Position numbers and translations under genes: made by a program
Shown here: positions 1 to 7,983 of the stretch, piece by piece
How the letters are laid out: the number at the start of each line of letters is the position of its first letter
Position numbering within the stretch: the first letter of the stretch is position 1
DNA from: CAMBRQ01 sp945870325
GTDB taxonomy: Bacteria > Bacillota > Clostridia > Lachnospirales > Lachnospiraceae
Length of the DNA stretch: 64,000 nucleotides
Reading direction: 5' to 3'
NCBI RefSeq assembly: GCF_050313795.1
Contig: NZ_JBNPMC010000006.1
Coordinates: 1-64,000, forward strand
The notes under the pieces: generated by a model
Seen by the model: the letters and a program-made list of their open reading frames with translations, nothing else
What the model was told of the DNA's origin: nothing
Databases searched by the model: none

Positions 1-53
1 AAGATGTGTTTTTGAATATAATGACGAAATGATACTTGATTATTAGGAGTGTA

Positions 54-82
54 TTGACAAAATTGGAGAGAAAATATAAAAT
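54..82 (+). promoter_or_regulatory. sigma-A type promoter of the polyol operon
   Basis: TTGACA at 54-59 is followed after 17 bases by TAAAAT at 77-82. It lies 65 bases before the start codon of the first gene of the polyol operon. The stretch between is A-rich and shows no clear operator. Confidence 0.6.
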
Positions 83-146
83 AAGAAACATAATAAAACT
101 ATTTAATAAAGTATAAATAAAAGTAAATAAAAAAGGAGAGAAAACA

Positions 147-1196
147 ATGGAAGGAAAAATGAAAGTTGCTGTAATGCTGGGAATCGGGAAGATGGGTTTT
201 GAGGAACGGGACATTCCAAAAGCAAAGGATGATGAGGTGCTGGTAAAATTAGAATACGTGGGCATCTGCGGAAGTGACCTGCACTATTATGAAACAGGGG
301 CGATCGGGGATTATGTAGTGGAGCCGCCCTTTGTACTGGGACATGAACCGGGAGGAACGGTTGTTGAAGTCGGAAAGAATGTAAAACATCTGAAAGTCGG
401 AGACAGAGTTGCTCTGGAGCCAGGAAAGACTTGCGGCCATTGTGAATTTTGCAAAACAGGGCGCTACAATCTGTGTCCGGACGTGGTGTTCTTTGCAACG
501 CCTCCTGTAGATGGCGTATTTCAGGAATACGTTGCGCACGAAGCAGATCTGTGCTTCAAACTGCCGGACAATGTAAGTACATTGGAAGGAGCTTTGATCG
601 AACCTTTGGCAGTGGGATTCCATGCGGCAATCCAGGGAGATGCACATCTGGGACAGAGGGCTGTTGTCATGGGTGCAGGCTGCATTGGTCTTGTTTCCAT
701 GATGGCGCTGAAAGCCAGAGGAGTATCGGAGGTATATGTGGTGGATATTATGGAAAAACGCCTTGAGAAAGCGCTGGAACTGGGGGCAACCGGAGTTATC
801 AATGGAGCAAAGGAGGATGTCCTGGAACGGGTAAAGGAGCTGACAGATGGAACTGGTATGGATCTGGTAATTGAGACAGCAGGTACAGAAATTACAACAA
901 GGCAGGCTATTCATATGGCTAAAAAAGGCTCTAATATCGTTCTTGTAGGATATAGCAAGAGCGGTGAGATGACGCTTCCCATGAGCCTTGTGCTGGATAA
1001 AGAGCTGACCTTTAAGACTGTATTCCGGTATCGTCATATTTATCCGATGGCAATTGATGCGGTTGCGGCAGGAAAGGTAAACCTGAAGGGAATTGTAACG
1101 GATGTGTTTGAACTGGATGAGGCACAGAAAGCAATGGATTACAGTGTGAATAATAAAGCTGATATTGTGAAGGCTGTTATCCGTATTGCAGAATAA
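147..1196 (+). CDS. zinc-dependent sorbitol/xylitol-type polyol dehydrogenase
   Basis: 349-residue medium-chain dehydrogenase that should oxidise a polyol to a ketose with NAD+ in the cytosol. Visible motifs are the catalytic zinc cysteine in GICGSDLHYY, the GHEPGG pair, the structural-zinc lobe with four cysteines (CGHCEFCKTGRYNLC), EPLAVG and a Rossmann GAGCIGL segment. AAGGAG at 133-138 fixes the ATG at 147. A GPH symporter and a fructokinase follow, so sorbitol to fructose to fructose 6-phosphate is the likely route. The exact polyol (sorbitol, xylitol, other) is inference; length is normal for the family. Confidence 0.87.
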   Translation: MEGKMKVAVMLGIGKMGFEERDIPKAKDDEVLVKLEYVGICGSDLHYYETGAIGDYVVEPPFVLGHEPGGTVVEVGKNVKHLKVGDRVALEPGKTCGHCEFCKTGRYNLCPDVVFFATPPVDGVFQEYVAHEADLCFKLPDNVSTLEGALIEPLAVGFHAAIQGDAHLGQRAVVMGAGCIGLVSMMALKARGVSEVYVVDIMEKRLEKALELGATGVINGAKEDVLERVKELTDGTGMDLVIETAGTEITTRQAIHMAKKGSNIVLVGYSKSGEMTLPMSLVLDKELTFKTVFRYRHIYPMAIDAVAAGKVNLKGIVTDVFELDEAQKAMDYSVNNKADIVKAVIRIAE

Positions 1197-1275
1197 GAGA
1201 AGAATCAAAAGCAGGAAAGGTTGACATGGCACCTGCGTGAGTGCATTTGGTGTGTGCCTGAAAAAATGAATAAAA

Positions 1276-1674
1276 ATGGAAAACGATTTTAAAAAGTATA
1301 TTACCGGATTACAGCACATAGGAATCCCCACAAATAACATTGAAAAAACAAAGGATTTTTATGAATTGCTTGGATTTCAAGTTGTTTTTGAAACTGTGAA
1401 CCAGAAAGCAGATGAGAAGGTTTCTTTCTTAAAGCTGGATCATACGGTAATTGAGACTTATGAAAATAAACATGCAGTGCTGGAAAATGGTGCGTTGGAT
1501 CATATTGCGCTGAATGTTACAGATATTGAAGAGGTATATAAATTGGCAACGGAAAAAGGATTTTCAATTTTGGAAAAGGGAATCCAGTTTCTTCCATTCT
1601 GGGAACGAGGGGTAAGATTTTTTACAATTACCGGTCCCAACAAGGAAAAAGTAGAGTTCAGCCAGTATTTATAA
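1276..1674 (+). CDS. VOC (glyoxalase/bleomycin-resistance fold) protein
   Basis: 132 residues with two beta-alpha-beta-beta-beta modules: the first begins LQHIGIPTNNIEKTKDFYE and the second LDHIALNVTDIEEVYK, and the C-terminus keeps the metal-site-like KVEFSQYL. The fold hosts metal-dependent isomerases, lyases and binding proteins, so no reaction is assigned. It lies inside the polyol operon, 79 bases after the dehydrogenase and 19 before the transporter, suggesting an epimerase-like or accessory role there. The ribosome site is weak. Family confident, function unknown. Confidence 0.75.
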   Translation: MENDFKKYITGLQHIGIPTNNIEKTKDFYELLGFQVVFETVNQKADEKVSFLKLDHTVIETYENKHAVLENGALDHIALNVTDIEEVYKLATEKGFSILEKGIQFLPFWERGVRFFTITGPNKEKVEFSQYL

Positions 1675-1693
1675 GTGGTAAAGGGGGATTGTA

Positions 1694-3070
1694 ATGGATC
1701 AGAAAGATACAAACGTAAAAGTGCCGTTGATTAGTAAGATTGCATACGGTATGGGTGATGTAGGATGTAATTTCAGTTGGATGTTTGTAGGAAATTTCCT
1801 GATGATTTTTTATACAGACGTTTTTGGGATTAGTATGGGAGCCGTAGCAGGCTTGATGTTATTCTCACGATTTTGGGATGCGATTAATGATCCGGTTATT
1901 GGTGGGTTAAGTGATAAAACGCATACAAAATGGGGGAGATACAGGCCGTGGCTGCTGATTGCGGCACCATTGACAGCAATCGTATTGATTATGACATTTT
2001 GGGCACATCCGGATTGGTCATCTACTGCCAAGATTATCTATATGGCAATTACTTATTGTATTCTTGTTTTAGGCTATACTTGTGTGAATATTCCTTATGG
2101 CACGCTGTGCGGAGCAATGACACAAAATATAGAGGAACGCGCTAAAATCAATACATTTCGATCTGTCAGCGCAATGATTGCGATTGGTATTATTAATATT
2201 GTGACGGTTCCGCTTATTGCGGCACTTGGTAATGGAAATGATAAAAGGGGATATTTGCTGATCGCTGTTTTATATGGATGTATTTTTGCGGCATGTCATA
2301 TCTTCTGCTTTGCGAAAACAAAGGAAGTGGTGGATGTACCCGAGAAAGAAAAAATGTCCTTAAAGGTTCAATTAGGAGCTGTGATAAAGAATCGTCCGTA
2401 TATGATTGCTGTTGCAGGACAGTTTCTGTTTGGTGTGACACTTTATGGAAGAAATGCGGATGCATTATACTATTTTACCTATGTGGAGGGAAATAAAGCG
2501 TTATTCAGCACCTATTCCATGTTTATCATTCTCCCATCCATTATTGGAGCAGCCTGTTTTCCGTTTGTATTTCGGCTTACAAATAATAAAGGTCGGTCTG
2601 CATCTATTTTTGCACTGTTGACGGGAATCAGCATGTTCAGTATGTACTTTTTTACAGTTGGAGAGTCCCCTGTTCCATTTTATGCGTTCTCTTGTCTGGC
2701 GCAATTTTTCTTTTCAGGTTTTAACACTGCAATCTATGCGATTGTTCCGGACTGTGTGGAGTATGGCGAATGGAAAACAGGGCTTAGAAATGACGGATTT
2801 CAGTATGCGTTTATTTCACTGGGAAACAAAATCGGAATGGCGATTGGAACTTCCATACTTGCAGGAATTTTGGGTATGTTCGGATATGTTGCAAACCAGC
2901 AGCAGAATGCAGCAGTACTGTCAGTTATCAAGCATTCGTTTACAACGGTTCCGGGGATACTTTGGATTGTAACGGCTATAGTCTTGTATTTCTATCGTTT
3001 AAATAAGAAAACATATAATAAGATTGTGCAGGAAATACAGGTAAGAAAGGGAGAGAGAAATCATGTATGA
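1694..3070 (+). CDS. GPH-family sugar/polyol:cation symporter
   Basis: 458-residue membrane protein of the glycoside-pentoside-hexuronide:cation symporter family with about twelve membrane segments. Diagnostic features are IAYGMGDVGCNFSW near the start, the DAINDPVIGGLSDKTHTKWG loop after helix 2 and VPDCVEYGEWKTG in the second half. It should import a polyol or sugar with Na+ or H+ for the adjacent dehydrogenase. Its last 8 bases overlap the kinase start, a sign of translational coupling. Substrate is inferred from context only. Confidence 0.85.
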   Translation: MDQKDTNVKVPLISKIAYGMGDVGCNFSWMFVGNFLMIFYTDVFGISMGAVAGLMLFSRFWDAINDPVIGGLSDKTHTKWGRYRPWLLIAAPLTAIVLIMTFWAHPDWSSTAKIIYMAITYCILVLGYTCVNIPYGTLCGAMTQNIEERAKINTFRSVSAMIAIGIINIVTVPLIAALGNGNDKRGYLLIAVLYGCIFAACHIFCFAKTKEVVDVPEKEKMSLKVQLGAVIKNRPYMIAVAGQFLFGVTLYGRNADALYYFTYVEGNKALFSTYSMFIILPSIIGAACFPFVFRLTNNKGRSASIFALLTGISMFSMYFFTVGESPVPFYAFSCLAQFFFSGFNTAIYAIVPDCVEYGEWKTGLRNDGFQYAFISLGNKIGMAIGTSILAGILGMFGYVANQQQNAAVLSVIKHSFTTVPGILWIVTAIVLYFYRLNKKTYNKIVQEIQVRKGERNHV

Positions 3071-4022
3071 TGTTGTTGCGTTAGGCGAGTTGCTGATTGA
3101 TTTCACTCAAAATGGCAGCAGTTCCAATGGAAATCCGGTATTTGAAGCAAATCCAGGAGGAGCGCCTTGTAATGTGCTGTCAATGTTGGCTGGTCTGGGT
3201 TATAAGACCGCTTTTATTGGGAAGGTGGGAGACGACTATTTTGGAAAGATGCTTGGGAATACAATCAAAAGAATCGGCATTTCTGATGAAGGCTTGATTT
3301 ATGATAAAGGAGCGAATACTACGCTTGCGATTGTACATACAATGGCAGACGGGGACAGGGACTTTTCATTTTATAGAAAACCAGGGGCTGACATCATGCT
3401 GGAGGAGAAGGATGTTTGTAAGGAATTGATTGAGCATTGCCGTATTTTTCATTTTGGCTCCCTTTCGTTGACAGACGAACCAGCCGCTTCAGCGACAAAG
3501 GCTGCTGTTACTTATGCAAAAGAGATGAGTAGATGGATTTCTTTTGACCCGAATTTAAGAAAACCATTGTGGGCTGATTTGGAGCAGGCAAGGGCAGCTA
3601 TCTGGTATGGAATAAGAGAGTGTGACATTCTGAAGATTGCTGACGATGAAATAAAATGGCTCACTGGAGTAAATGATTACGATCAGGGCGTAAAGATAAT
3701 AAGGGAACATTCCAAGGCAAAACTGATTAATGTGACATTAGGTAAAAACGGAAGCATTTCGTATTATTCTAATGAAAAAATCTTTGGCCAGCCGTTTTTC
3801 AGCAAAGATGCTGTTGATACTACAGGGGCAGGGGATACGTTTTGTGCCAGCGTTCTTAGTTTTATACTGGAGCATGGGTTAGATAATTTGAAAAAGGATC
3901 AATTGGAGCAAATGCTATTGTTTGCAAATGCTGCCGCATCTATTGTTACAACCCGGAAAGGTGCAATTTGCTCTATGCCAAATAAAGAAGAAGTCTGCTC
4001 TCTCATTTTTAATAGTATTTGA
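3063..4022 (+). CDS. PfkB-family fructokinase
   Basis: 319-residue ribokinase-fold sugar kinase, most like fructokinases (ALGELLIDFTQNG start, NPGGAPCNVLSML substrate segment, DTTGAGDTFCAS catalytic/anion-hole motif near residue 255). It would phosphorylate the ketose made by the dehydrogenase at the operon start, giving fructose 6-phosphate for glycolysis. GGGAGAG precedes the ATG and the start lies inside the end of the symporter gene. Fructose as substrate is inferred from the neighbours. No terminator is obvious directly after it. Confidence 0.85.
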   Translation: MYDVVALGELLIDFTQNGSSSNGNPVFEANPGGAPCNVLSMLAGLGYKTAFIGKVGDDYFGKMLGNTIKRIGISDEGLIYDKGANTTLAIVHTMADGDRDFSFYRKPGADIMLEEKDVCKELIEHCRIFHFGSLSLTDEPAASATKAAVTYAKEMSRWISFDPNLRKPLWADLEQARAAIWYGIRECDILKIADDEIKWLTGVNDYDQGVKIIREHSKAKLINVTLGKNGSISYYSNEKIFGQPFFSKDAVDTTGAGDTFCASVLSFILEHGLDNLKKDQLEQMLLFANAAASIVTTRKGAICSMPNKEEVCSLIFNSI

Positions 4023-4091
4023 ATGGTGGACCATTAAGTTGGTAATGCGGATTGGAAAAATGAATAAATGGAAGTGGTTGGAGGATTGGTT

Positions 4092-4436
4092 GTGAAACAG
4101 TTGAATATAATGCTTAAATCCATTGATCAAGTTAAAACATTTGTCAATGAAGTAAGTGGCATTGACAAACTTTCCCTGGAACTGAAAGACAGCTACCTGG
4201 TAATCAGTGCGGCGAAAGGACTTGACAAAGATGAGAAGGAAAAGGAAACAGGCAAATTCGTCCGTCGGGAGCGTTATGTGGGCAGCATGAGCCGGTCTTT
4301 CTATGTCGGCGAGGATGTGAAACAGGAAGACATCCTCGCAAAGTATGAGAACGGAGTATTGAAACTGAGCATTCCGAAGGCAGAGACGAAAAAGCCGGAG
4401 ATTGAAGAAAAGAAATACATTGCCATCGAGGGATAA
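4092..4436 (+). CDS. chimeric HPr-like / truncated Hsp20 protein
   Basis: 114 residues from a GTG at 4092 with GGAGG at 4080-4084. The first ~24 residues (KQLNIMLKSIDQVKTFVNEV) look like the start of the HPr-like proteins common in Lachnospiraceae. From about residue 26 the sequence is that of Hsp20 (LELKDSYLVISAAKG, RRERYVGSMSRSFYVGEDV, ENGVLKLSIPK, KKYIAIEG end). The Hsp20 N-arm and first beta strands are missing. It reads as an in-frame deletion that joined two genes and kept the HPr-type ribosome site. Whether the product folds is unknown; it may be a pseudogene. Confidence 0.7.
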   Translation: MKQLNIMLKSIDQVKTFVNEVSGIDKLSLELKDSYLVISAAKGLDKDEKEKETGKFVRRERYVGSMSRSFYVGEDVKQEDILAKYENGVLKLSIPKAETKKPEIEEKKYIAIEG

Positions 4437-4469
4437 CGGCACCTCTTAACATAAAGTGAAATAATACGA

Positions 4470-4518
4470 CCCGGAGTACGGCACGGTGAAAACCGTCCGG
4501 CTCCGGGCTTTTTTGTTT
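4470..4518 (+). terminator. intrinsic terminator after the Hsp20 chimera
   Basis: CCCGGAG (4470-4476) pairs with CTCCGGG (4501-4507) around a second inner stem ACGGT-GAAA-ACCGT, followed by CTTTTTTG. It ends the short transcript of the chimera and probably of the polyol operon. Confidence 0.8.
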
Positions 4519-4542
4519 TACGGTAGAAAAACATATCGGTAA

Positions 4543-4680
4543 CCAGAAAGAAATGTATTATTCTGGTCGTTTGCTGGTTTGGCGGCAAGTTTGCCGATTC
4601 CGTTTAACAATGCAGGACAGATGGTAATCTTGTATCAACATGTTCCGGGAGAGATACAAGGAAGAATATTACCAGGTTAA
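4543..4680 (+). pseudogene. MFS exporter fragment
   Basis: About 45 codons without a start, in one frame, reading ...FWSFAGLAASLPIPFNNAG followed by QMVILYQHVPGEIQGRI and a stop at 4678-4680. This resembles one internal helix plus cytoplasmic loop of MFS drug exporters, where PxEIQGR(I/V) is characteristic. The rest of the gene is absent on both sides. The stop overlaps the end of the convergent glycogen synthase gene. Family call rests on this short stretch alone. Confidence 0.5.
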
Positions 4681-6747
4681 TTCCAAATACAGATCCTTGT
4701 ACTGCTTTGCAGAATTATCCCAAGAGAAGTTCTTATCCATATCTCTCTGAACCATCTCGTCCCATTTCCAGCGATCTGTGAAATACAATGTCTTCGCTCT
4801 GTTGATCGCATCCAATAATAAGCCGGCATCATAATAATCAAAAGTAAAACCATTTCCGGTATTAAAATACATATTATATGGCTCTACAGTATCTTTCAAA
4901 CCGCCGGTTTCGCGAACGATCGGTATTGTACCGTAATGCATAGCGATTAACTGTGTTAATCCACAAGGCTCGAACTGTGAAGGTACCAGTAATGCATCTG
5001 CACCTGCGTAGATCTTATGGGCTCTTGTCTCGTCATACATGATGTTCGAGCATACATTTCCCTTATAGGCATTCTCATAATATCTGAAAGAATCTTCGTA
5101 AATAGGATCGCCGGTACCGAGTACGACAATCTGTGTATGTCCATCAATAACTTGAGGAATAATGGAATTAACCAGATCTAATCCCTTCTGATTAGTCAAT
5201 CTGGAGATTAATCCGATCACAAATTTCTGATCATCCTGAACCAGTCCCAATTCTTTCTGCAAGTTGAGTTTGTTTTTCTTTTTCTGATCTAACACATTGG
5301 TGATGTCATAATTCGCATATAACCTGGAATCTGTGCTGGTATTCCAGATATCATAGTCAATACCATTTACAATACCTCTTAATTTTCTGGAATGATATCT
5401 TAAGTGGGCATCCAGTTTTTCACCATAGTATTCCGTCTGAATCTCTCCAGCATAGGTGTTGCTTACTGTAGTAATGATATTGGAGTATGTCAATCCGCCT
5501 TTTAACATATTCGCATCTTCGTAGCCTTCTTTTAATGCATCCTTATTGAATACATAATCGGGCAATCCTGACCAATACCGGATTGTCGGGATATTGTAGA
5601 TTCCCTGGAATCTCAGATTGTGGATGGTGAGGATTGTCTTTGCGGAAGCCAGTTTTGTATCCTCGAACAAAGTTCTGAGATATACAGGAACTAAGGCTGC
5701 CTGCCAGTCATGGCAATGAATGATATCCGGAATCCAGTTCAGATAATTCAGTGCAGCTAATGCGGCTTTTGCAAAGTAGCAGTATTTCGGAATATCATCA
5801 ATAAGATTGGTGTATGGATTGCCGCTGCTGAAGAATTCTTCATTATCAATGAAGTCATATACAACACCATCCCATACATATTCCATAATTCCTACATAGA
5901 ATGATCTGCCGTCGGCACAAAGATCCATCTCGAAAGATCCTCTGTATTCCATCTTCTCCTGATATTTCCAGGGAATGCATTTGTAGCGAGGAAGGATTAC
6001 TTTAACATCGCAATTCTGTTTTGCCAGTGCTTTCGGAAGAGCGTACATAACGTCGCCCAGCCCTCCGGTCTTTACGAACGGATAGCATTCTGATCCTATG
6101 AATGCGATGCTTCTTCTAGGAGTTGTGTATATTTCGACGTTTGGTTCCTCTAAAACGTCTGGCGTATCTTCTTCGGTCTTGGATTCTGCCTTAACTTCTT
6201 CGACAGTCTCAACCTTAGATTCTTCTGCCTTAACTTCTTTGGCAGTTTCAACCTTAGGTTCTTCGACCTTAACTTCTTTGGTAGTTTCAACCTTAGATTC
6301 TTCTGTCTTAACTTCTTTGGCAGTTTCAACCTTAGATTCTTCTGCTTTAACTTCTTTGGCAGTTTCGACCTTTGGTTCTTCGGCTTTGATGTCTTTAGCG
6401 GCTGTGGTTTTAACTGCCCTTTTTGTTGTCTTTTTGGCAGTTGCAGTTTTTGCAGTTTTTGCTTTTGTCGTTTTAGCCTTTGGCTTTTCAGTTTTGGTTT
6501 TTTTGACAGTTGTTGTTTTTGTTTCTTCAGTTGTTGCTTCTTCGGCTGCAGTTTTCTTAGCAGTCTCAGTTTTTGGTTTTGCAGCTCTGGTTTTTGTTGC
6601 AGTTTTTGTCTTTGCCTTTGTTGCCTTTGCTTCTTTGGCAGCCTCGGCATTGGTCTGCGTCATTGTTACCTCTGCTGCCTTTGTTGTGCTTTTTTCTAAT
6701 GGGGTCTCTTTCTTAGTTGTAGTTTTGGTTGCTTTTTTCTGAACCAT
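4669..6747 (-). CDS. glgA: glycogen synthase (GT5) with a ~205-residue repetitive N-terminal tail
   Basis: 692 residues. The catalytic part (from ~210) is a GT5 ADP-glucose:glycogen glucosyltransferase: IAFIGSECYPFVKTGGLGD with KTGGL at 226-230, HCHDWQAAL, and a C-terminal PSQFEPCGLTQLIAMHYG segment. It extends glycogen chains in the cytosol; usual length is ~480, so the first ~205 residues are extra. They are Lys/Ala/Thr-rich (1-117), then carry five 13-residue units plus a partial unit, with no signal peptide or membrane segment. GGAGG precedes the ATG. The tail may be disordered or bind polyanions, which is inference. No other glg genes are nearby. Confidence 0.9.
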   Translation of the reverse strand: MVQKKATKTTTKKETPLEKSTTKAAEVTMTQTNAEAAKEAKATKAKTKTATKTRAAKPKTETAKKTAAEEATTEETKTTTVKKTKTEKPKAKTTKAKTAKTATAKKTTKRAVKTTAAKDIKAEEPKVETAKEVKAEESKVETAKEVKTEESKVETTKEVKVEEPKVETAKEVKAEESKVETVEEVKAESKTEEDTPDVLEEPNVEIYTTPRRSIAFIGSECYPFVKTGGLGDVMYALPKALAKQNCDVKVILPRYKCIPWKYQEKMEYRGSFEMDLCADGRSFYVGIMEYVWDGVVYDFIDNEEFFSSGNPYTNLIDDIPKYCYFAKAALAALNYLNWIPDIIHCHDWQAALVPVYLRTLFEDTKLASAKTILTIHNLRFQGIYNIPTIRYWSGLPDYVFNKDALKEGYEDANMLKGGLTYSNIITTVSNTYAGEIQTEYYGEKLDAHLRYHSRKLRGIVNGIDYDIWNTSTDSRLYANYDITNVLDQKKKNKLNLQKELGLVQDDQKFVIGLISRLTNQKGLDLVNSIIPQVIDGHTQIVVLGTGDPIYEDSFRYYENAYKGNVCSNIMYDETRAHKIYAGADALLVPSQFEPCGLTQLIAMHYGTIPIVRETGGLKDTVEPYNMYFNTGNGFTFDYYDAGLLLDAINRAKTLYFTDRWKWDEMVQRDMDKNFSWDNSAKQYKDLYLELTW
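6202..6396 (-). repeat. 39-bp coding tandem repeats in glgA
   Basis: Five consecutive 39-bp units encode residues 118-182 as 13-mers of the type KEVKAEESKVETA (variants KDIKAEEPKVETA, KEVKTEESKVETT, KEVKVEEPKVETA), with a partial sixth unit after. Near identity in DNA suggests recent expansion and copy-number variation between strains. Confidence 0.85.
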
Positions 6748-6879
6748 CTAATACCTCCAAACTTAATTCTGCTATTCAGTGTTATATGATAATTGTTCTC
6801 ATTATCCTGAATCTTAATTAAATATTTCCTCGATAATTATATCACAAATACTATGTACAGGCAAATAATGTAATTCAGA

Positions 6880-6922
6880 TATTCTAACAGATATTCTAAT
6901 CGTTATTCTAATGTTATTCTAA
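6880..6922. repeat. four iterated TATTCTAA boxes
   Basis: TATTCTAA occurs at 6880-6887, 6892-6899, 6904-6911 and 6915-6922, i.e. at steps of 12, 12 and 11 bases, all in the same direction. The array lies in the 323-bp divergent gap between glgA and the glycyl radical genes, just before the likely promoter of the latter. Regular helical-turn spacing points to cooperative binding of a regulator to one DNA face. Confidence 0.6.
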
Positions 6923-6943
6923 CATCATTATAGGCATAATTTA

Positions 6944-7000
6944 TTGACAAAATAATAACACTATGATACATTTATACTATAGTTTAAACTTTAGTCTAAA
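6944..7000 (+). promoter_or_regulatory. candidate promoter and palindromic operator for the glycyl radical operon
   Basis: TTGACA at 6944-6949 is followed by a weak -10 (TACATT at 6967-6972, or TATACT at 6973-6978 at a longer distance). Immediately after lie two small palindromes, AGTTTAAACT (6981-6990) and TTTAGTCTAAA (6990-7000), positioned where a repressor would block transcription. No regulator gene is adjacent. Confidence 0.4.
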
Positions 7001-7070
7001 ACATGATTAAAAAGTGGGAAAAAGGGATGCTCGAATGAGTATAATCAATTTTGCATGAAAGGAAAACGTA

Positions 7071-7979
7071 ATGAAGAATATTACGAACATACAGAAGTTT
7101 TCTATCCATGACGGTGATGGGATTCGTACATCGGTATTTTTTAAAGGGTGTCCTTTGAGATGCGAATGGTGTCACAATCCGGAGACACAGAGATTTGAAA
7201 GGGAGATACAGTTTGATGCGGGGAAATGTGCGGGCTGTGGAACCTGTGTTAAGGTCTGTCCGAGCCAGGCACTTACGATGAAAGATGGAAGACCGGTGCT
7301 GGATAAAGAAGTATGTACATTATGTGGCAAATGCGAGAACTTCTGTCCGGCTGGAATACGTGAGATCGTCGGTCGTGAGTATACGGTGAAGGAACTTGTG
7401 AAGGAACTCATGAAAGACCAGATCTTCTATGAGGATTCCGGCGGAGGAGTGACACTTTCCGGAGGAGAGGTCATGGCGATGGACACGGATTATATTCTGG
7501 CAATCGCGAAGGAACTAAAACGTCAGGATGTAACGCTTACGATTGATACATGCGGGTATGTACCATATGAGAAGTTCCAGGCGATTCTTCCATATGTCAA
7601 TACATTTCTTTACGATGTGAAGGTTATGGACCCGGAACTTCATAAGAAATACATAGGAGTGGACAATAAGTTGATTCTTGAGAATCTGGTCCGTTTGGCT
7701 CAGGATGGAGCAAGAATCTACATCAGAATTCCGACGATTAAAGAAGTAAATGGTAATGAGAAGAATATGAGAGAAACGATCGCGTTTCTGAAAGAACATG
7801 ATATTCATCCACCTCAGGTTAATTTGCTGCCGTATCATGACACCGGAAGCAGCAAGTATCCGAAGTTGGATATGGAATATAAGGGAACAGATTTACATGC
7901 ACCGGATAAAGAAGAGATGGAAAGTTTCGTCCAGCTCTTTGTAGATGCCGGATTCCAGAACACAAAAATAGGAGGCTAA
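7071..7979 (+). CDS. glycyl radical enzyme activating enzyme (radical SAM)
   Basis: 302-residue PflA-type activase. GCPLRCEWCHNPE gives the CxxxCxxC that holds the radical-SAM 4Fe-4S cluster. An inserted ferredoxin domain follows with two cluster motifs, CAGCGTCVKVCP and CTLCGKCENFCP, typical for activases of glycyl radical dehydratases. SGGEVMAMD and IDTCGY motifs are present. It would abstract the glycine hydrogen of the enzyme encoded 4 bases downstream, using SAM under anoxic conditions. GAAAGGAA precedes the ATG. The substrate enzyme is assigned by adjacency. Confidence 0.93.
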   Translation: MKNITNIQKFSIHDGDGIRTSVFFKGCPLRCEWCHNPETQRFEREIQFDAGKCAGCGTCVKVCPSQALTMKDGRPVLDKEVCTLCGKCENFCPAGIREIVGREYTVKELVKELMKDQIFYEDSGGGVTLSGGEVMAMDTDYILAIAKELKRQDVTLTIDTCGYVPYEKFQAILPYVNTFLYDVKVMDPELHKKYIGVDNKLILENLVRLAQDGARIYIRIPTIKEVNGNEKNMRETIAFLKEHDIHPPQVNLLPYHDTGSSKYPKLDMEYKGTDLHAPDKEEMESFVQLFVDAGFQNTKIGG

Positions 7980-7983
7980 AAAC

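Noticed and set aside
249..1340. 363-codon open frame on the minus strand opposite the polyol dehydrogenase
   Set aside because: It is Cys/His/Ile-rich without domain features, spans two plus-strand genes with clear motifs, and has no ribosome site; a codon-bias shadow.
6202..6396. Regular 39-bp repeats as a CRISPR array
   Set aside because: Units are contiguous, in frame and without spacers; they encode a protein repeat.
6098..6742. 214-codon Val/Ser/Ala-rich plus-strand frame
   Set aside because: It is the antisense of the Lys/Thr/Glu repeats of glgA; hydrophobicity is an artefact of complementing GAA/AAA/ACT codons.
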